Source: Anoplopoma fimbria (taxonomy: Eukaryota; Chordata; Actinopteri; Perciformes; Anoplopomatidae). From it: a stretch of DNA of 64,000 bases. The position numbers were made by a program, and so were the translations under genes. The first letter of the stretch is position 1. Every line of letters begins with the position of its first letter. This document shows positions 51,825-64,000 of this stretch, piece by piece. Below the pieces are notes generated by a model, which was not told the origin of the DNA, searched no databases, and worked only from the letters and a program-made list of their open reading frames with translations. The DNA lies in contig NC_072459.1 in assembly GCF_027596085.1 (NCBI RefSeq), positions 23,087,728-23,151,727 of the forward strand. The letters run 5' to 3'.

Positions 51825-52629
51825 CAGGCGTATGCTCCTGTCTGTGTACACTCAAGCCCAATCCTATATATCGACATGGCCAATTTCATAGATTGACTTC
51901 AGAGCACCGATACTGACTCAGATGGTTCGTGACGATCTGTTATAAAATACTATTGTTTTGATCAATAACAATTCAGTGTCTTTACATCTACACATTTATC
52001 ATGTAGGTGCGCTAGGCCGGAGTTTTAGGGCACCGAAAACGGATATGTTTAAAAACGCTCGGATCCCTATTGGTTAAGTAAGAACCAATTGCCGTATAAA
52101 AATGCCAAAGGTTCGCCTTAGGTCATTTTGGAAACAACCACAGCTGTAATGGACTGAACCATGTGCCCATTTTTAAAAGGGATACAACTATTTATTTAGT
52201 CAACTGTAATAGTTACAATGTTAAATTTCAACATTTCAGAAAAAAACTGGCTTTTTTAGTTCTTAGTCCCACTATACACTACAACACCCCTGCTTTAGCA
52301 TATCAATATCAGCATCGGCCTCAAACAGCCAGTATCGGTCCGGTCTGCATGTACGTGAGCAGCAACACTTCATAATGGATGCCTCTGAACTGATATTCTG
52401 AACAAAAAAAAGATAGCATAGGGGAATATCAGTGAAAAAAAAGAAGATAGATGGGTAGTGGTATAGATATTGGCTCGAGAATAAAAAAGCCTTTTGGAAA
52501 ATGGCCAGCGCAGCAAATTTACCCATGGCTGATGGAATTTTCTTTGGCCTGACAGTAATGTTAAGTTTATGTCAGCCCCCTCCATTTAAATCACCGCCAT
52601 AACAGAATCACTTGATACAGAGAGATTTT

Positions 52630-52775
52630 AATTAAAAAGCTGTGTATGAGAGAGAGGGGAGATAAATGCAGAGAGAGCATGACAGAAAAGAAGGAAAGAA
52701 AGTGTGAGAGAAAGAGAGAGAGAGAGGAAAGAGAGAGTGAGAGAGAACAGAGGAAAAAGAGAGAGAAAGAGTGAT
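52630..52775. repeat. GA-rich purine tract
   Basis: About 145 bases of agag/aaag sequence on the plus strand. Confidence 0.85.
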
Positions 52776-52907
52776 TACAGGAGTGAGATAAGTGGAAAGG
52801 AAGAGCTCATTCTGCATTGAGGAGAAAACAGAAAAGCACAGTGTGTCTCTACTTTCTTCATGCCTGCGTTTACTTTCAATGGCTCACTGCAGTGTTCTAA
52901 GACTTCG

Positions 52908-52908
<1 letters not shown>

Positions 52909-52988
<80 letters not shown>

Positions 52989-53028
52989 TGTGAGTGTGTA
53001 TGTGTGTGTGCGTTTGTGTGTGTATGTG
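52909..53028. repeat. (TG)n microsatellite with decayed right side
   Basis: Seventy-eight pure bases, then gagtgtgagtgtgtatgtg-type decay to about 53028. Confidence 0.95.
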
Positions 53029-53128
53029 TTTTTTCTTCCTTCTGTGCTCTCCCATTCTTTGTCACTCTCTGTGATTGATTTTTTTTAAGGCCTGGCTTAC
53101 TCGCAATCACGACAGAATCCACGGTGAG

Positions 53129-53131
<3 letters not shown>

Positions 53132-53216
<85 letters not shown>
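53132..53216. repeat. (CA)n microsatellite
   Basis: A pure 85-base array. It faces the TG array 104 bases away, giving a potential long RNA hairpin. Confidence 0.97.
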
Positions 53217-53217
<1 letters not shown>

Positions 53218-53554
53218 GATCAGTCATGCGCACTGACCCACCTCGTACTCCCGCACACATATGCACAACAAGCACACGGGAGAAGGCTGCATCAATTTGA
53301 ATGATGCATACGCATACTACGAAATAATCTATTTATGTAGAAGGCACACAAGGCGTCAGTGTTAAGTAATGAACATGCAGACGCTGTCTCTCCACATCAA
53401 TCGTTCGAGCACATCCATGCCGCCTCGTCAATTACACAACTGAGTTGTCACAAAAGATACACGCTTGGAGAAAGTCACAGGAAAACAAGGCAAGGGCGTG
53501 ACCATCATGTCTATAATATATGGTTTTCTTCAATGATAACATCTTTCTTAAAGT

Positions 53555-53770
53555 GAATCATTACATTACATTACATTACATTACAGTCATTTAGCAGACG
53601 CTTTTATCCAAAGCGACTTACAGGAAGTGTGTTCAACATAGGTATTCAAGAGAACTACTAGTCACCAGAAGTCATCAGTGCATCTCCTTTCTTAAACAAG
53701 CATCTAAAAGCATAAACCAGAGCAAAAGTATAGTGCAGAGGCAGATTACTACGAAAACAATAATTGCAAT
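53555..53770 (+). mobile_element. Interspersed element with (ATTAC)n head
   Basis: A (CATTA)n run at 53558-53585 is followed by cagtcatttagcagacgc, ttttatccaaagcgactt and acaggaagtg. That core is one of the commonest interspersed motifs in fish genomes. Beyond about 53640 the identity is unclear, so the right end is approximate. Confidence 0.65.
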
Positions 53771-53996
53771 CCATCCAATGTCAGCATACTGCAAAATAAA
53801 AAAGGTTATCATGAGGCCGTTATCCATCTATATCATATCATCAGCAGTGTGTAGTTAGCACGTAATACACACTTGTTTATGTGAAAACACTCATATGACA
53901 AAAGCCACCTTAAAGTCTACACTCTACACACACATGCACACACTGCCGATCGCATGTGGCCTTTCCCTTTTCCTCACTCGTTTTCCATTACAGTAT

Positions 53997-54113
<117 letters not shown>

Positions 54114-55090
54114 GGCTGGAGGATACGTAGACGAGAACCAACGGCACACTGTGCAACCGAGGAGACGGTATCTTATGTTTCCCTGAGGGTTTCCCCTCTT
54201 CATAATAGATATCAGACACTTGGGCAGCAGTTACAGATAATGTCAGGGGGCAATTTTTGTCGTGACAGATAATATAATTCCAATAGACTTAAAATGAAAT
54301 ATATTAGCATGCTGGTGTCAAAACAGAGCTCGCCCTTTACCAGTGCTATTTTTTTGAACATTGGCTCAAATATGAGACTTTACAGCTGCTATTCAATAAA
54401 TGGGAATATCTGTTTTTGTTGAAAAAATAAGTATTTTACAGTGAAAATGTGGAGGTGCTTGTTGCATGTTTTTTGAGCTATTAATTACAGCCACATATAT
54501 TTGTTGCATAAAGGGTTTGCACATGTATCTTCCTCCATACGTAGTTGTAGGATGAGACTTGTCAATCATCATCCTCCATATCTGCAACCACTATCCACAT
54601 TATGATCAAAACTGAGCCACTGGCTGAACAGGCAGGATAAATCCTTTGAAGGATTTATGGTTACAATTACAACGCGTGAGAACTATATGTCCCGAAACAG
54701 CTTGAGTCTTCTGTCGAGTGCCCGGTTCTGAGAATGAATACGTAGACGTCCTGTAGACCTTCTAGTCTGGGACATTGTAGGGCTGATTGCCTCTGTAGCC
54801 CTCCACTGGCAATTATAATACTATTAAGTACATGCTTAATGGAGCATCTCGGTGACCTGGCTGGCCGACTTGCATGTTATGTATTTTACACGTTTCCAGG
54901 TCGCTTTAATATCTGCTATGTTTGTTATGTTGTATGTTTTTTTTTTTTGCGTAGATTCAGTTTTAGAAAGTTTCTCTGGTCTGATCGAATCCACTTGGCT
55001 TCAAGACATTGGAGAGCCTAGTAAGTCATTGATCATCAGTATCAGAGAATTTCAAAGTACTCACCTACAATTCCCCCCCCCTCTCTTTCA

Positions 55091-55220
<130 letters not shown>

Positions 55221-56823
55221 GTGCCATCAGGGTCTGGCTGTGTGAGCCTGTTCTAATTGTCTTATCTTTCGAGAAGGCACATTCTTGGGCTGAGACTTAA
55301 TTTAACACCCAGTCCTCCTCAAGCGCTGCTGTTATTTACACCCCGCCCCATCACCGACAAAAACACACACACACACTTACACAGAGGACTCGACCCTCCA
55401 AAGGTACTCTGGTACCCTCTTTCACACCCATGTCATTGCTCTCTCTGTTCTTGTCTTTTCCCCGATTGCCCCGTCACCCACCAACAACCCATCTCCGCTC
55501 ACAGTAAATTAATTGGCAAGCTGTTGTCATGACATACCAACTGTATTAGAAAACAAGCATGCACACTGATACCCTTGTTTTTTCCTTTGTGTACACTACT
55601 TCAACGAGCACACCTCTTACAGCTCTGCAGAAACAAGCGTTTAGCACCTTTAAAAAGGTTAGAGAGCAAAACGAAAAGTCTGAAAATACTGGAAAATATT
55701 AAAAAAACATCTAAATAAAGCAAAAATGAAGATGATGTTGCATGAAATCATATATTCCCATATCCATTTTTAGAACAAACCTGACCTGCGATTGTCGCAC
55801 CTCCAAGTGTTTTTCTTTTTAGAAATGTGGTGAAGTGTAATGTAACAAGCCGTTTTTCTGATGCATTGTGGGTGATGCGATTGAGCGGTATCTTTGCCCC
55901 AAGTTTTATCCAAATCCTACCAATGTCGACTGGAATATTAAGAAAAACAACTAACGCATTGCCACACCGCAATACTAATCGATAGTTGTTGTTTTTTTCC
56001 AGCATTTTCCTCCGTCACTTAAACACAAGTGTGTGTAAAATTGATCCATAACACATCCATGAGTATGAAGTCTCTTGTCACTGTTTGTCGGGAGTTTTTC
56101 ACAATTGAACAGCCGGAGCACTTACAGCGTTTTCAATAATTCTCAAACTCTGGTTCTGGCTCTCAGAAATCGATGCGAGATGCAAACAGGAACAATCGAC
56201 TGAATACACAGAAGAGGTTGAACGGCTGCATGAGGGCTGCATCGTCTTCAGGTGCTCTGAGTTTAATCAGTCAGACTTTGACAAACCTATTATGTTAGTA
56301 GCCCTTACAATAGCTCACACCGCAATCTCCTCTCGCTCCCTTTTGTGCGTCTGCCTCGTTGGAAGTATTACGGCACATACAACCTACTCTGTCCCTTCTC
56401 CGTCCCCCTCTTTCTCCCGTTTCCCTCTCTTTCTGCAGCCTGGTTGCCACATTTCACAGATTTTGACAGCATGCGGATGAGGTCCCTCCGAGAGGCATTA
56501 GCTCCCTATTGGGAGTTCTTCTGCTAAACTCCTGGCGGGCATTTCTCCTTAACACTACGCAATCAATAACTTTTTATATTGTCTACTGGCAAAAAGAGTC
56601 ACAGCGAAAGGCTGCAGGAGCCTTTAGGAGGGACTGAGTCTGAGGCAGAGAACCTGCAAGGCGGCTGTGGAGGGCGCTTTGCGTTGACGAGGAGAGTGAA
56701 GCGAGGTGAGCATTAGCTCAGACATCTCAGCTCGCAGAATAGAGCGCACTCAAGGACGGTCTAGGGTCACTGCCCATACTTGACCATATCATCTTTGAAA
56801 AATCACAAAGGGGCTTTAAGAGG

Positions 56824-56933
<110 letters not shown>

Positions 56934-57773
56934 CGCGTGGCTCTGCTATAGCGGGGGGGGGCTTGCGTCCGGTAGAATGCCACATCAAGGAAAAATAATC
57001 CCTTCTCTGGTCTAGACTGATTTATTGTCCGGCACAGCTTTCATAATGGGAAAGAAAAACGGAGTTTATGGAGCAGAGAAGAAGAAAAATAAGTTTAAAC
57101 AGCATTACTTAGTTGCACCTTCTGCACAACAAGACATTGATCAAATTCTGTAAGTATAACATTAATCAGGTACTATGACACGGGTGTTATTATTGCAAAT
57201 TAAAGCTGGATCAGAGGAGTTGCCCCAAAATCAATGGCGACAACACCAAGCAGCTGTAAGTTGTGATATTGTGTTATTTGGGAGTGGCACAGACTATATG
57301 TAGGTTTTACATAACTCTGTACAAGTTTTTTAGAGTGAATCAAAGTTTTTCTGTTTTGTTCTGAGACCCAGTATTATGGATTTCACTGTCTCTCCGCCCC
57401 TCCGACTGTACTGCTGCAGTATACAAATGAAGAATCTGTTCGCTTTATCAAACAGCTGCAATCATCCTTCCTCTCAACTATAAAGCAAAACAATCTGACA
57501 CTCTGCACTGTTAGTCCTCGAGGCACGAGCACAAGTGTTTCCTGTCGATCTTGGCAGCGTAAAAATGCTGACCTGTGGCATACACAAAAAACACACACAC
57601 ATACACACACACCGAAACAAATCATTCACCCGCTTCAACAACACAACCTCTAGGTGAGGCCAGAAAACAACAAGTCAGATGAAGCCGAGCGAAGAACTGC
57701 TTTTACAGACGGCTGCTCAAATACCTGCACTGACTTTAAGGCAAATATATATATATTTACATATTTACAAAAG

Positions 57774-57874
57774 TACATATTTATCTACACATACATATAT
57801 ATAAACATATGTATTTATATATACATATATATTATATATATATATATATATATGTATGTGTAGATAAATATGTA
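57774..57874. repeat. AT-rich inverted repeat, 30-base perfect arms
   Basis: The left arm 57774-57803 and right arm 57845-57874 are exact reverse complements, and their outer part (catatttatctacacatac) is not simple sequence. They are separated by 41 bases of TA-rich loop. This could be a hairpin-type MITE or a fold-back in the pre-mRNA. No flanking target-site duplication is obvious. Confidence 0.95.
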
Positions 57875-60800
57875 TAACTCCCCTTCATGTAAGGCACTAA
57901 TCCTGTCGGTTAAAGCTTAAGGATCATTTTACGGGGGTCGGCTATCCGTCAGAAAAACAAAGAATCAAAGCTAGCATCCTTGTTTTGGCGGTTGACACCC
58001 CTATATTAAGATTCAGTGAAATCATAGAAAAAAGAAGCTCCTTATAACTGACCGAACTTGCCTGAGAATAATCAAATTTTTTGGTTGTCTTCAGTATCAA
58101 AGTGTCTCAGTGGTAGAAGTCTGTACATCCATGGGTACATTGCCGCAGGAACTGCTAAAAGCTAATTCAGCATACTTTACATTCTGACAATGTAAACAAA
58201 TAAAGGCAAAAAGGACAGCTGTTAGCCTACATCTATTGCAACAATGTCCTTCCTTTTAATTGATAAGTGAAGGTGATGTTTTTTGAAATTGTTTGTTTTG
58301 TTCACCCAACAATCTAATTTTACTAAACAATGAAGTAAATCAAGAAAAAAAAGAATGAGAGGCTTGAACCACTATAAGTCGACTTTTTCTTCCATGGCAA
58401 ATGACTAAAACATCTAATAAACGATTTTATTGGAAATTGGTGTGGGTTTAAAATCAACGTTTCAGCATGGGATCTACCCAACAACTGGAGCTCAAACACT
58501 GACGGTACCTGAAGCCTCCTCAGTAGCAGCATCTGAGGACGTGCCAGGAAAATAACAGATGCCACCAAAGCAAATGTTGGAAGTGCAGCGCTCAGCTAAT
58601 GACTGGATCTGTGGGCCGTTCTCCAGGTGACTTATGTTACTGCTCCGCTGCTGGAGACAAGGGTGAGTGACGTCGTATCGATCGGCTGTTTTTTTGCGAC
58701 CCAATCAATGCCAACACACACACAGATCTTAGCTGTGTTTTCAGGTCAAGCGAGAACACGTGATCCTGCGGCCCAAATTCAGTTAATATTAAATGATAAC
58801 TTCAGGATTAATGACCCAGCATAGACTTGCATTCGCCCTGCTGATGTATCTTACAAGTGTATTCAATTAGGAGATAATTGAACATCAGTGAAGCCTAGGT
58901 GTAACAATATGATTGGAATTCATTACAAAGAGAAATGTGCCGGGGCGAGTTTGCCGTGCCTGAAAAGTTTCTTTGAATAAGTCTGTGTTATTGAATTAAT
59001 GAGCTGTGCCCACACTGCAGTGTAATGTTTTTGCATATGGTGACAATATGGAATAGACAGCAGCACAGGCGCATCAGAAGTCATTGTCTCCCTGAGAAAA
59101 CCCACAGCTGCACTCTCTCTCTCCTCTCCTCCAGACAAACAAATGCCTCATCTCTTCCTCTCCTTGTTTCTTTTCTCTTGTCCTTTTCCTCATCAAAAGC
59201 CTGCTAAATCACTGGCTTTTGAATTTGCTCCAGTTTTGAAAAACACAGTAGCTGAAAAGAAAAAAAAAAAAAAAAAAACTTCCTCTTTCCACACCCTTTC
59301 CATAAAAAAAATGGCATGATAAGAAGAATGATGTCAGTTATGAATATCCTCCCAAAATGAGCACACAAGCACACTGACCTAGTCGGCGGAAGAAGGCAAC
59401 ACCAGACTTAAAGAAGAAAACGCTATAGGAGGAAGACAGATTTGAGGAGCTCATTTATCTCACTGTTTCGCTTCAGTACAGAGATCTGCCGTTAATGACG
59501 TTCTGCACATCGGCAAGCAGGACAAAGGTGATCCGAAAATGTTTCATACTTTATTTTAACACATCAAAGACTGCAGCCTCGATGTGGTATATGAGTGATG
59601 ACGTGGGCTCCCAGAGTCTAAACAGGAGTCTGTTGTTACATGGATTTGACAGAAAAATGAGACATGCTGCACTTAATTAATGGCACTGAGTGGTGGTGAT
59701 ATAATGAGGGGCCAGGATCTCATTTGGGTTAGGTACATAAGGGCTGAGATAAAGCTTTTAAAACACTCATGAGATATAATTATTCTAATATGTCCTCATC
59801 TTAATCATTATTCCAACCGGTGGGGTTTTTTTCTAAACAGTTTATGTATGAGCAGGAAGCCTGGTGGACTCAAATAATAGACCTAACAGACTCATAATCT
59901 GTAACTCTGCGTATGATTTCTTTTCAACGAAGGTGGGGCGGCGCTGTCACTGTGATTCACCACCACTGTTAATTCATCTATATGGTAATGTTTTATGACG
60001 CAAGGCGATAGTAGGCAAAAAGCGCAGCGTCAGCATGAGCCGAGGCAGCTGCTGTGACTTTCAGCTAACGAAGGAAAGGCCGAGGCACTTCATTAAGGAG
60101 CCGCACTGTCGCTCCGCTGCTGGCTAAAGTAAAAGCAGTAACTGTGTGATGGCAGCATTTGCAGTGTGTTCACACACTCCATCACCCCCAACGCACCACA
60201 ACAACCACTGCCTCACATTAAAACAAAAAAAACAAAAAATCTAAGACATTTCGTTTCTCAATCTTGCTCATCTGCACCGAGGCTCAGTCTCCTAAACGTC
60301 ACGGCTGATTAATAGCGCATGGGGAGGGACGAAGAGCTAAGGAAGGATGGAGGGGAAGAAAAGGGGGAGGCAGCTAGAGGGAGAAAGGTGGTAGAACATG
60401 AGAGCAATAATACAAATTTAAAGAAAAGCTTAGCATCGAGGAGTGAGGAGATGAATGGATGAATGTACTGATATGAAAATGGCCTCTCATGGGCCCTTGT
60501 GGCGAATACTTTTGTCTCTGTGTCATTTGGTCCTGGGACAGAGAGAGAACCATTGTCCCCCTTTTTATCTTGTCACACAAAACATACCGTCCCTCTCCCT
60601 CCTTAATACCGAATGAAGCTTGAGCACAAACACATCCAAATGGTCACACGCTCCTGCCACAAAAAAATCTCATCCAACAAATCCTTTAATTGCCTGATCA
60701 ATGCCTGTAGAGCCATGCAAATTAAGCCGATAGTCGATAGGTGCTGGGTCGGGGTGGAACGTCCGCGCACTGACACATGCCGCTGATCAAAGTGCACACT

Positions 60801-61089
60801 GTGCTAAAAACCCAGGATTAAACCATTCATCTGCAGGCTCCACCTTGAACCATTATCCTGACCCTCAAGCAAAGCTGGCGTGAGACACAGAGCAACAAAA
60901 AAAGAAGAAAAAAAGCCTTTAGAAGTTTTAGACCATCCATCACTGAGCTCTAAGAAAAGGCGCACGCTTAGGGAAGCAGCAGACACACAAACACACACAG
61001 GTGAGATAAGACGGGATGTTTCAGCGGGGTCCCTGCAGGGACAACGGCAGAAAAACTAATAGCGGCCTCGTGCATCAACGCTGTCTTAC
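57875..61089. other. Mostly unique intronic sequence
   Basis: Apart from 19 consecutive A at 59260-59278, I see no arrays and recognise no repeat. AT-rich unique DNA with scattered CA tracts runs up to the leader exon donor. Confidence 0.65.
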
Positions 61090-61116
61090 CTTGTGTTTTG
61101 CCAGCCAAAGTCTCAT
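61090..61116 (-). other. grin2b: Possible alternative in-frame N-terminus of GluN2B
   Basis: Nine codons from the ATG at 61116 (MRLWLAKHK) run open to the donor and end on a codon boundary. Joined to the exon beginning at 40727, they read through VLLSHLST into the downstream start MPVCGC without a stop, adding 17 residues. The base at -3 is G here and A at the downstream ATG (40703), so either could be used. The true start cannot be decided from the sequence. Confidence 0.35.
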
Positions 61117-61125
61117 CCCAGCGTC

Positions 61126-61173
61126 TCAGTAGTAGCATGATGGTGCGGCCTGGGACTCCTCTCTCCCTCTCAT
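61126..61173 (-). other. Upstream ORF of 15 codons in the 5' exon
   Basis: An ATG at 61173 opens 15 codons (MRGREESQAAPSCYY) closed by TGA at 61128-61126, wholly inside the probable leader exon. The base at -3 is G, a moderate initiation context. The stop lies only three codons before the next in-frame ATG at 61116. If translated, the uORF would be expected to reduce initiation on the receptor frame; there is no evidence here that the peptide itself matters. Confidence 0.4.
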
Positions 61174-62090
61174 AGCCTCAGACTGAGGGAGGCTGAACTG
61201 CAACCAAAACACGAGAGAAAAGACAACATGAGTATTGATTGTGAGCAGCTATTGTATCTTAAAATATTAAGATTTCTCTCATAGCGGTTTGTCTCTCTCA
61301 CTGTGCAAACATTAAACATAACAGGTGAAAAGAGCATCACTTACATTTCTGACTGGTAAATGCAGAAAAATGATCTTATTTTAAATATTTTTTAAAAGGC
61401 TCTAAACACAATGAAACCGCTTAACGCTTCCTGAAATGTATCATTTTCATGTGTCACCTCACCAGGTTTATTGGCTCCAATAAGCTGCAGTTTATAAAAC
61501 GACTGGGTTCTAGTCTCCATGATTCACTGAACTACACCTCTCTACCAGGAGACATCATTAGGCTTGTGGGGTTTGTTGAAGCAAATACAGATGTTCATGA
61601 ATTACGCTGTTGAGCGTTTATCTCTCCCCCACATCATATTCCTGTCAGTGTTGATTGCGAACGAGGAGTTGGGAAACTCACAGCAGTTTTAGGTAAAATC
61701 CACGACGGGGTCAAGAGGTTAAAGCAGCAATTTCGAAGGTAATTGTACTCCACAGGAGCAGCTTCGCTTCTGTTCTCCCCTTCGCTCCTCCGAAGAGATG
61801 TTTGGCGCCGCTTGTTTTTTCTGACGTCCGCCAGTCTGTTATTGCAAAGGGAACAGGGAGGATAGGGGGGTTAGGAGCAGGTCGCAGTCCGGCAGACTCC
61901 AATAAAACCATGCTGCGCTTTGGCAGTGTGTGACCTCTGACCCGCTTCCCCTATTGAGTTAATACATTCAGATTAAGTGAGGGGAATTTAAAACACACGC
62001 CTCAATCTGAGCACAGCTTTTTGTATTATTGTTTATAGAATACGAATCGACTGTGTGTGTGGGCCATTCCTCTCCTTAATTTCTTGAGTG

Positions 62091-62093
<3 letters not shown>

Positions 62094-62187
<94 letters not shown>
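62094..62187. repeat. (TG)n microsatellite
   Basis: A pure 94-base array about 900 bases upstream of the leader exon acceptor. Confidence 0.97.
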
Positions 62188-62189
<2 letters not shown>

Positions 62190-62756
62190 GATAAAACAGT
62201 CTGATTTGAGGACTATCCAGCCCAGTATGATAAATTATACATTTCCTCCAAATGTACTGCAGTACTTAATTGTCTCTGCCTTCATCCCCAACAATCGCCT
62301 AAACTACAGCATGTAGATCAGAAGAATAATAAATAGCTCCTATTAATCCAGATTATAACTCATGTACCGTGAACACACTGCCCACCAGGGGCCTATATGA
62401 GTGTCTGAATTGAAGGGGAGAGTGTGGGCCATACTTTAGGTAAATTAATGATTAATTGAAATATGTCGATGAATAATAAACCAGTCTCTGCGGGGTAACA
62501 GATTGTACTTTTCATATTTAATAGATTGATGAGCCCTCACACAAACTCACACACAACATGTACACACTCTCGGCGACATGTAATCACAAGCCAGTCACGT
62601 GTTCGACACATGAAACAGAAGGGGGTGAACGTACAGTAGATTAAAAACATCAAAGAAGGCCTACGCTGCTCTCTTGAAACGCCCAGGCAGTTTTTAGCTT
62701 GTTTCTCAGCTTCTACTAATCCCACAAAAGGGGCCTAAATGTTGCTTTTTCCATAC

Positions 62757-62882
<126 letters not shown>

Positions 62883-64000
62883 CCCGTTCCTTCTCATGGA
62901 CAGTGTCTGCGTCGATACAAGTCCTCTTAATCAGCGCAGATGAATTATTGAATAGCCTTTTTATATCAGATCATGACCCATATTCCGCTCGCTTGAAGTG
63001 AATATGCTGCCAATAAAAAATAAAAATAAATGAAAAAATCGAGATGTACTTTTTAAGTCGCCCCACATAGGCCCCCTGCTCGTTCTCTAATGGTTGAACA
63101 GGATTCGGACGCACACACTGCAGAAAGTTAGGAGCTCTGGATGAGGCTCTGCTGCTCCGACCGGCTCGTTTAACAAGATGATGGACGAGGTCATCACGCA
63201 GCATCACACACACAAACAGTAGCAGTCTCCAGATCATCTTAACATGCTTTAGGTTTCACTTAAACCTCATCAATCCCTGGACGGCACGGAGTGGAAGTTA
63301 TTTCAAGATAAGATCTCTAATAGAGTGTTATTGCTGGTTTCATTAAGGCAGATGCCAGAGCCAGGAGTTGTATTGTCGTCTCATTAGGTAGCACATGGGT
63401 GAGGAGGAGGAGAGACAGAGAGGGAGTCATGAGGAAAGAGGGGATGGGATTATGAATCTCCTCAGCCCCTGCTGTCTCCTCTCCTGGCCTGTTTATCAAT
63501 GACGACTGCAAACACGGTGCCTGTGAAAATCTCTTAAGCTCTGTTTGGAGACTTTTGGCAGACTTCGTTCTCCGCGTTAAGCTTCTGGCGTCGAGCAGTT
63601 CTCAAACACTAAAAATTGGCAGGAGGCTTGAAATATGTGCCGGTGCCCCGGTCACCAAATACAACTGATTTATTGTTCAATAAAATTCGGTGGCCATATT
63701 TACACAAACATTATTCATTTAGAATGAGGGTACACTTTTACTCTTAGAATTACACTAAAGAACGAACATTAACTACGATGTCACCTTTTGGCAGGGACGT
63801 TAAATTAGCAATAAGCAAAATATATGATGCTACTTTCACTGGATTAAGCTCAAATGTGCATTCTTTTGTTTCTCGTCAGAGAAATTATGGGTTCATGATC
63901 CAGAACTTGACCAAAAGCTAAGCGTGCGCCATGGTCGCCAACAAATCACCTCTACATTTGCATGGAAGTGAAGCTCAACCATATCCATCTTCCAAACTGG

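Larger units (their letters stand above)
61090..61197 (-). other. grin2b: grin2b 5' untranslated exon (probable)
   Basis: This 108-base segment is bounded on the minus strand by a strong acceptor (pyrimidine-rich run ending ttggttgcag, AG at 61199-61198) and a near-perfect donor (acaag|gtaagac, GT at 61089-61088). It lies 20.4 kb upstream of the exon with the main ATG, on the same strand and with no other gene between. Mammalian GRIN2B genes are known to have non-coding 5' exons far upstream of the ATG, which fits. The exon holds three ATGs (61173, 61138 and 61116). Spliced directly to the acceptor at 40728, the ATG at 61116 is in frame with the receptor and the exon ends in phase 0. That it belongs to this gene is inference from strand, splice sites and frame; transcript data would settle it. 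Confidence 0.62.

Noticed and set aside
59938..59965. Possible REST/NRSF (RE1) site, ggcggcgctgtcactgtgat
   Set aside because: The right half matches ggcgctgtc but the second half does not fit the consensus spacing.

Overview
The window is vertebrate genomic DNA, almost certainly from a teleost fish of percomorph type. It holds the 5' part of one large brain gene on the minus strand, a GluN2B-type NMDA receptor subunit (grin2b). I read the teleost origin from the protein sequence, from several interspersed repeats that I recognise as common in percomorph genomes, and from an extreme density of long (CA)n/(TG)n microsatellites. More than 98% of the window is intron or 5' flank. No second protein-coding gene is supported on either strand.

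Transcription runs from right to left. A probable 5' untranslated exon lies at 61197-61090. A 20.4 kb intron follows, then the first main coding exon at 40727-40059, with the probable start ATG at 40703. A 38.3 kb intron leads to two more coding exons at 1787-1644 and 1328-1058, separated by a 315-base intron. The last exon ends in phase 1 at a strong donor, and the gene continues off the left edge. The three coding exons encode 353 complete codons: signal peptide region, then most of the extracellular amino-terminal domain (ATD), equivalent to human GluN2B residues about 35-276. The ligand-binding, pore and cytoplasmic domains lie outside the window. No core promoter is identified, because the 61 kb exon has a splice acceptor and so must have at least one exon upstream.

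The points that most deserve a second look are in this gene. (1) The position equivalent to zinc-binding His127 of mammalian GluN2B is Arg, and the position of Phe176 in the ifenprodil pocket is Tyr. (2) The N-terminus is very unusual: about 56 Ser/Pro-rich residues precede the hydrophobic signal core, and a Gly tract follows it. (3) The spliced leader would carry three upstream ATGs, one giving a 17-residue in-frame extension and one opening a 176-codon overlapping frame. (4) The region that I recall as one 599-base exon in mammals is split here by at least two introns, and the short one contains a perfect 44-base palindrome.

The introns hold more than 30 dinucleotide arrays of about 40-120 bases, many close to 100 bases, plus (GATT)n, (CTTC)n, (CT)n and (TTA)n arrays. 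They also hold long purine or pyrimidine tracts, several LINE 3' tails and other transposable element fragments, and an AT-rich 30-base inverted repeat at 57774-57874. Long stretches (20.7-25.3 kb, 29-35 kb, 45.2-51.7 kb, 57.9-61 kb) are mostly unique sequence in which I recognise no gene.
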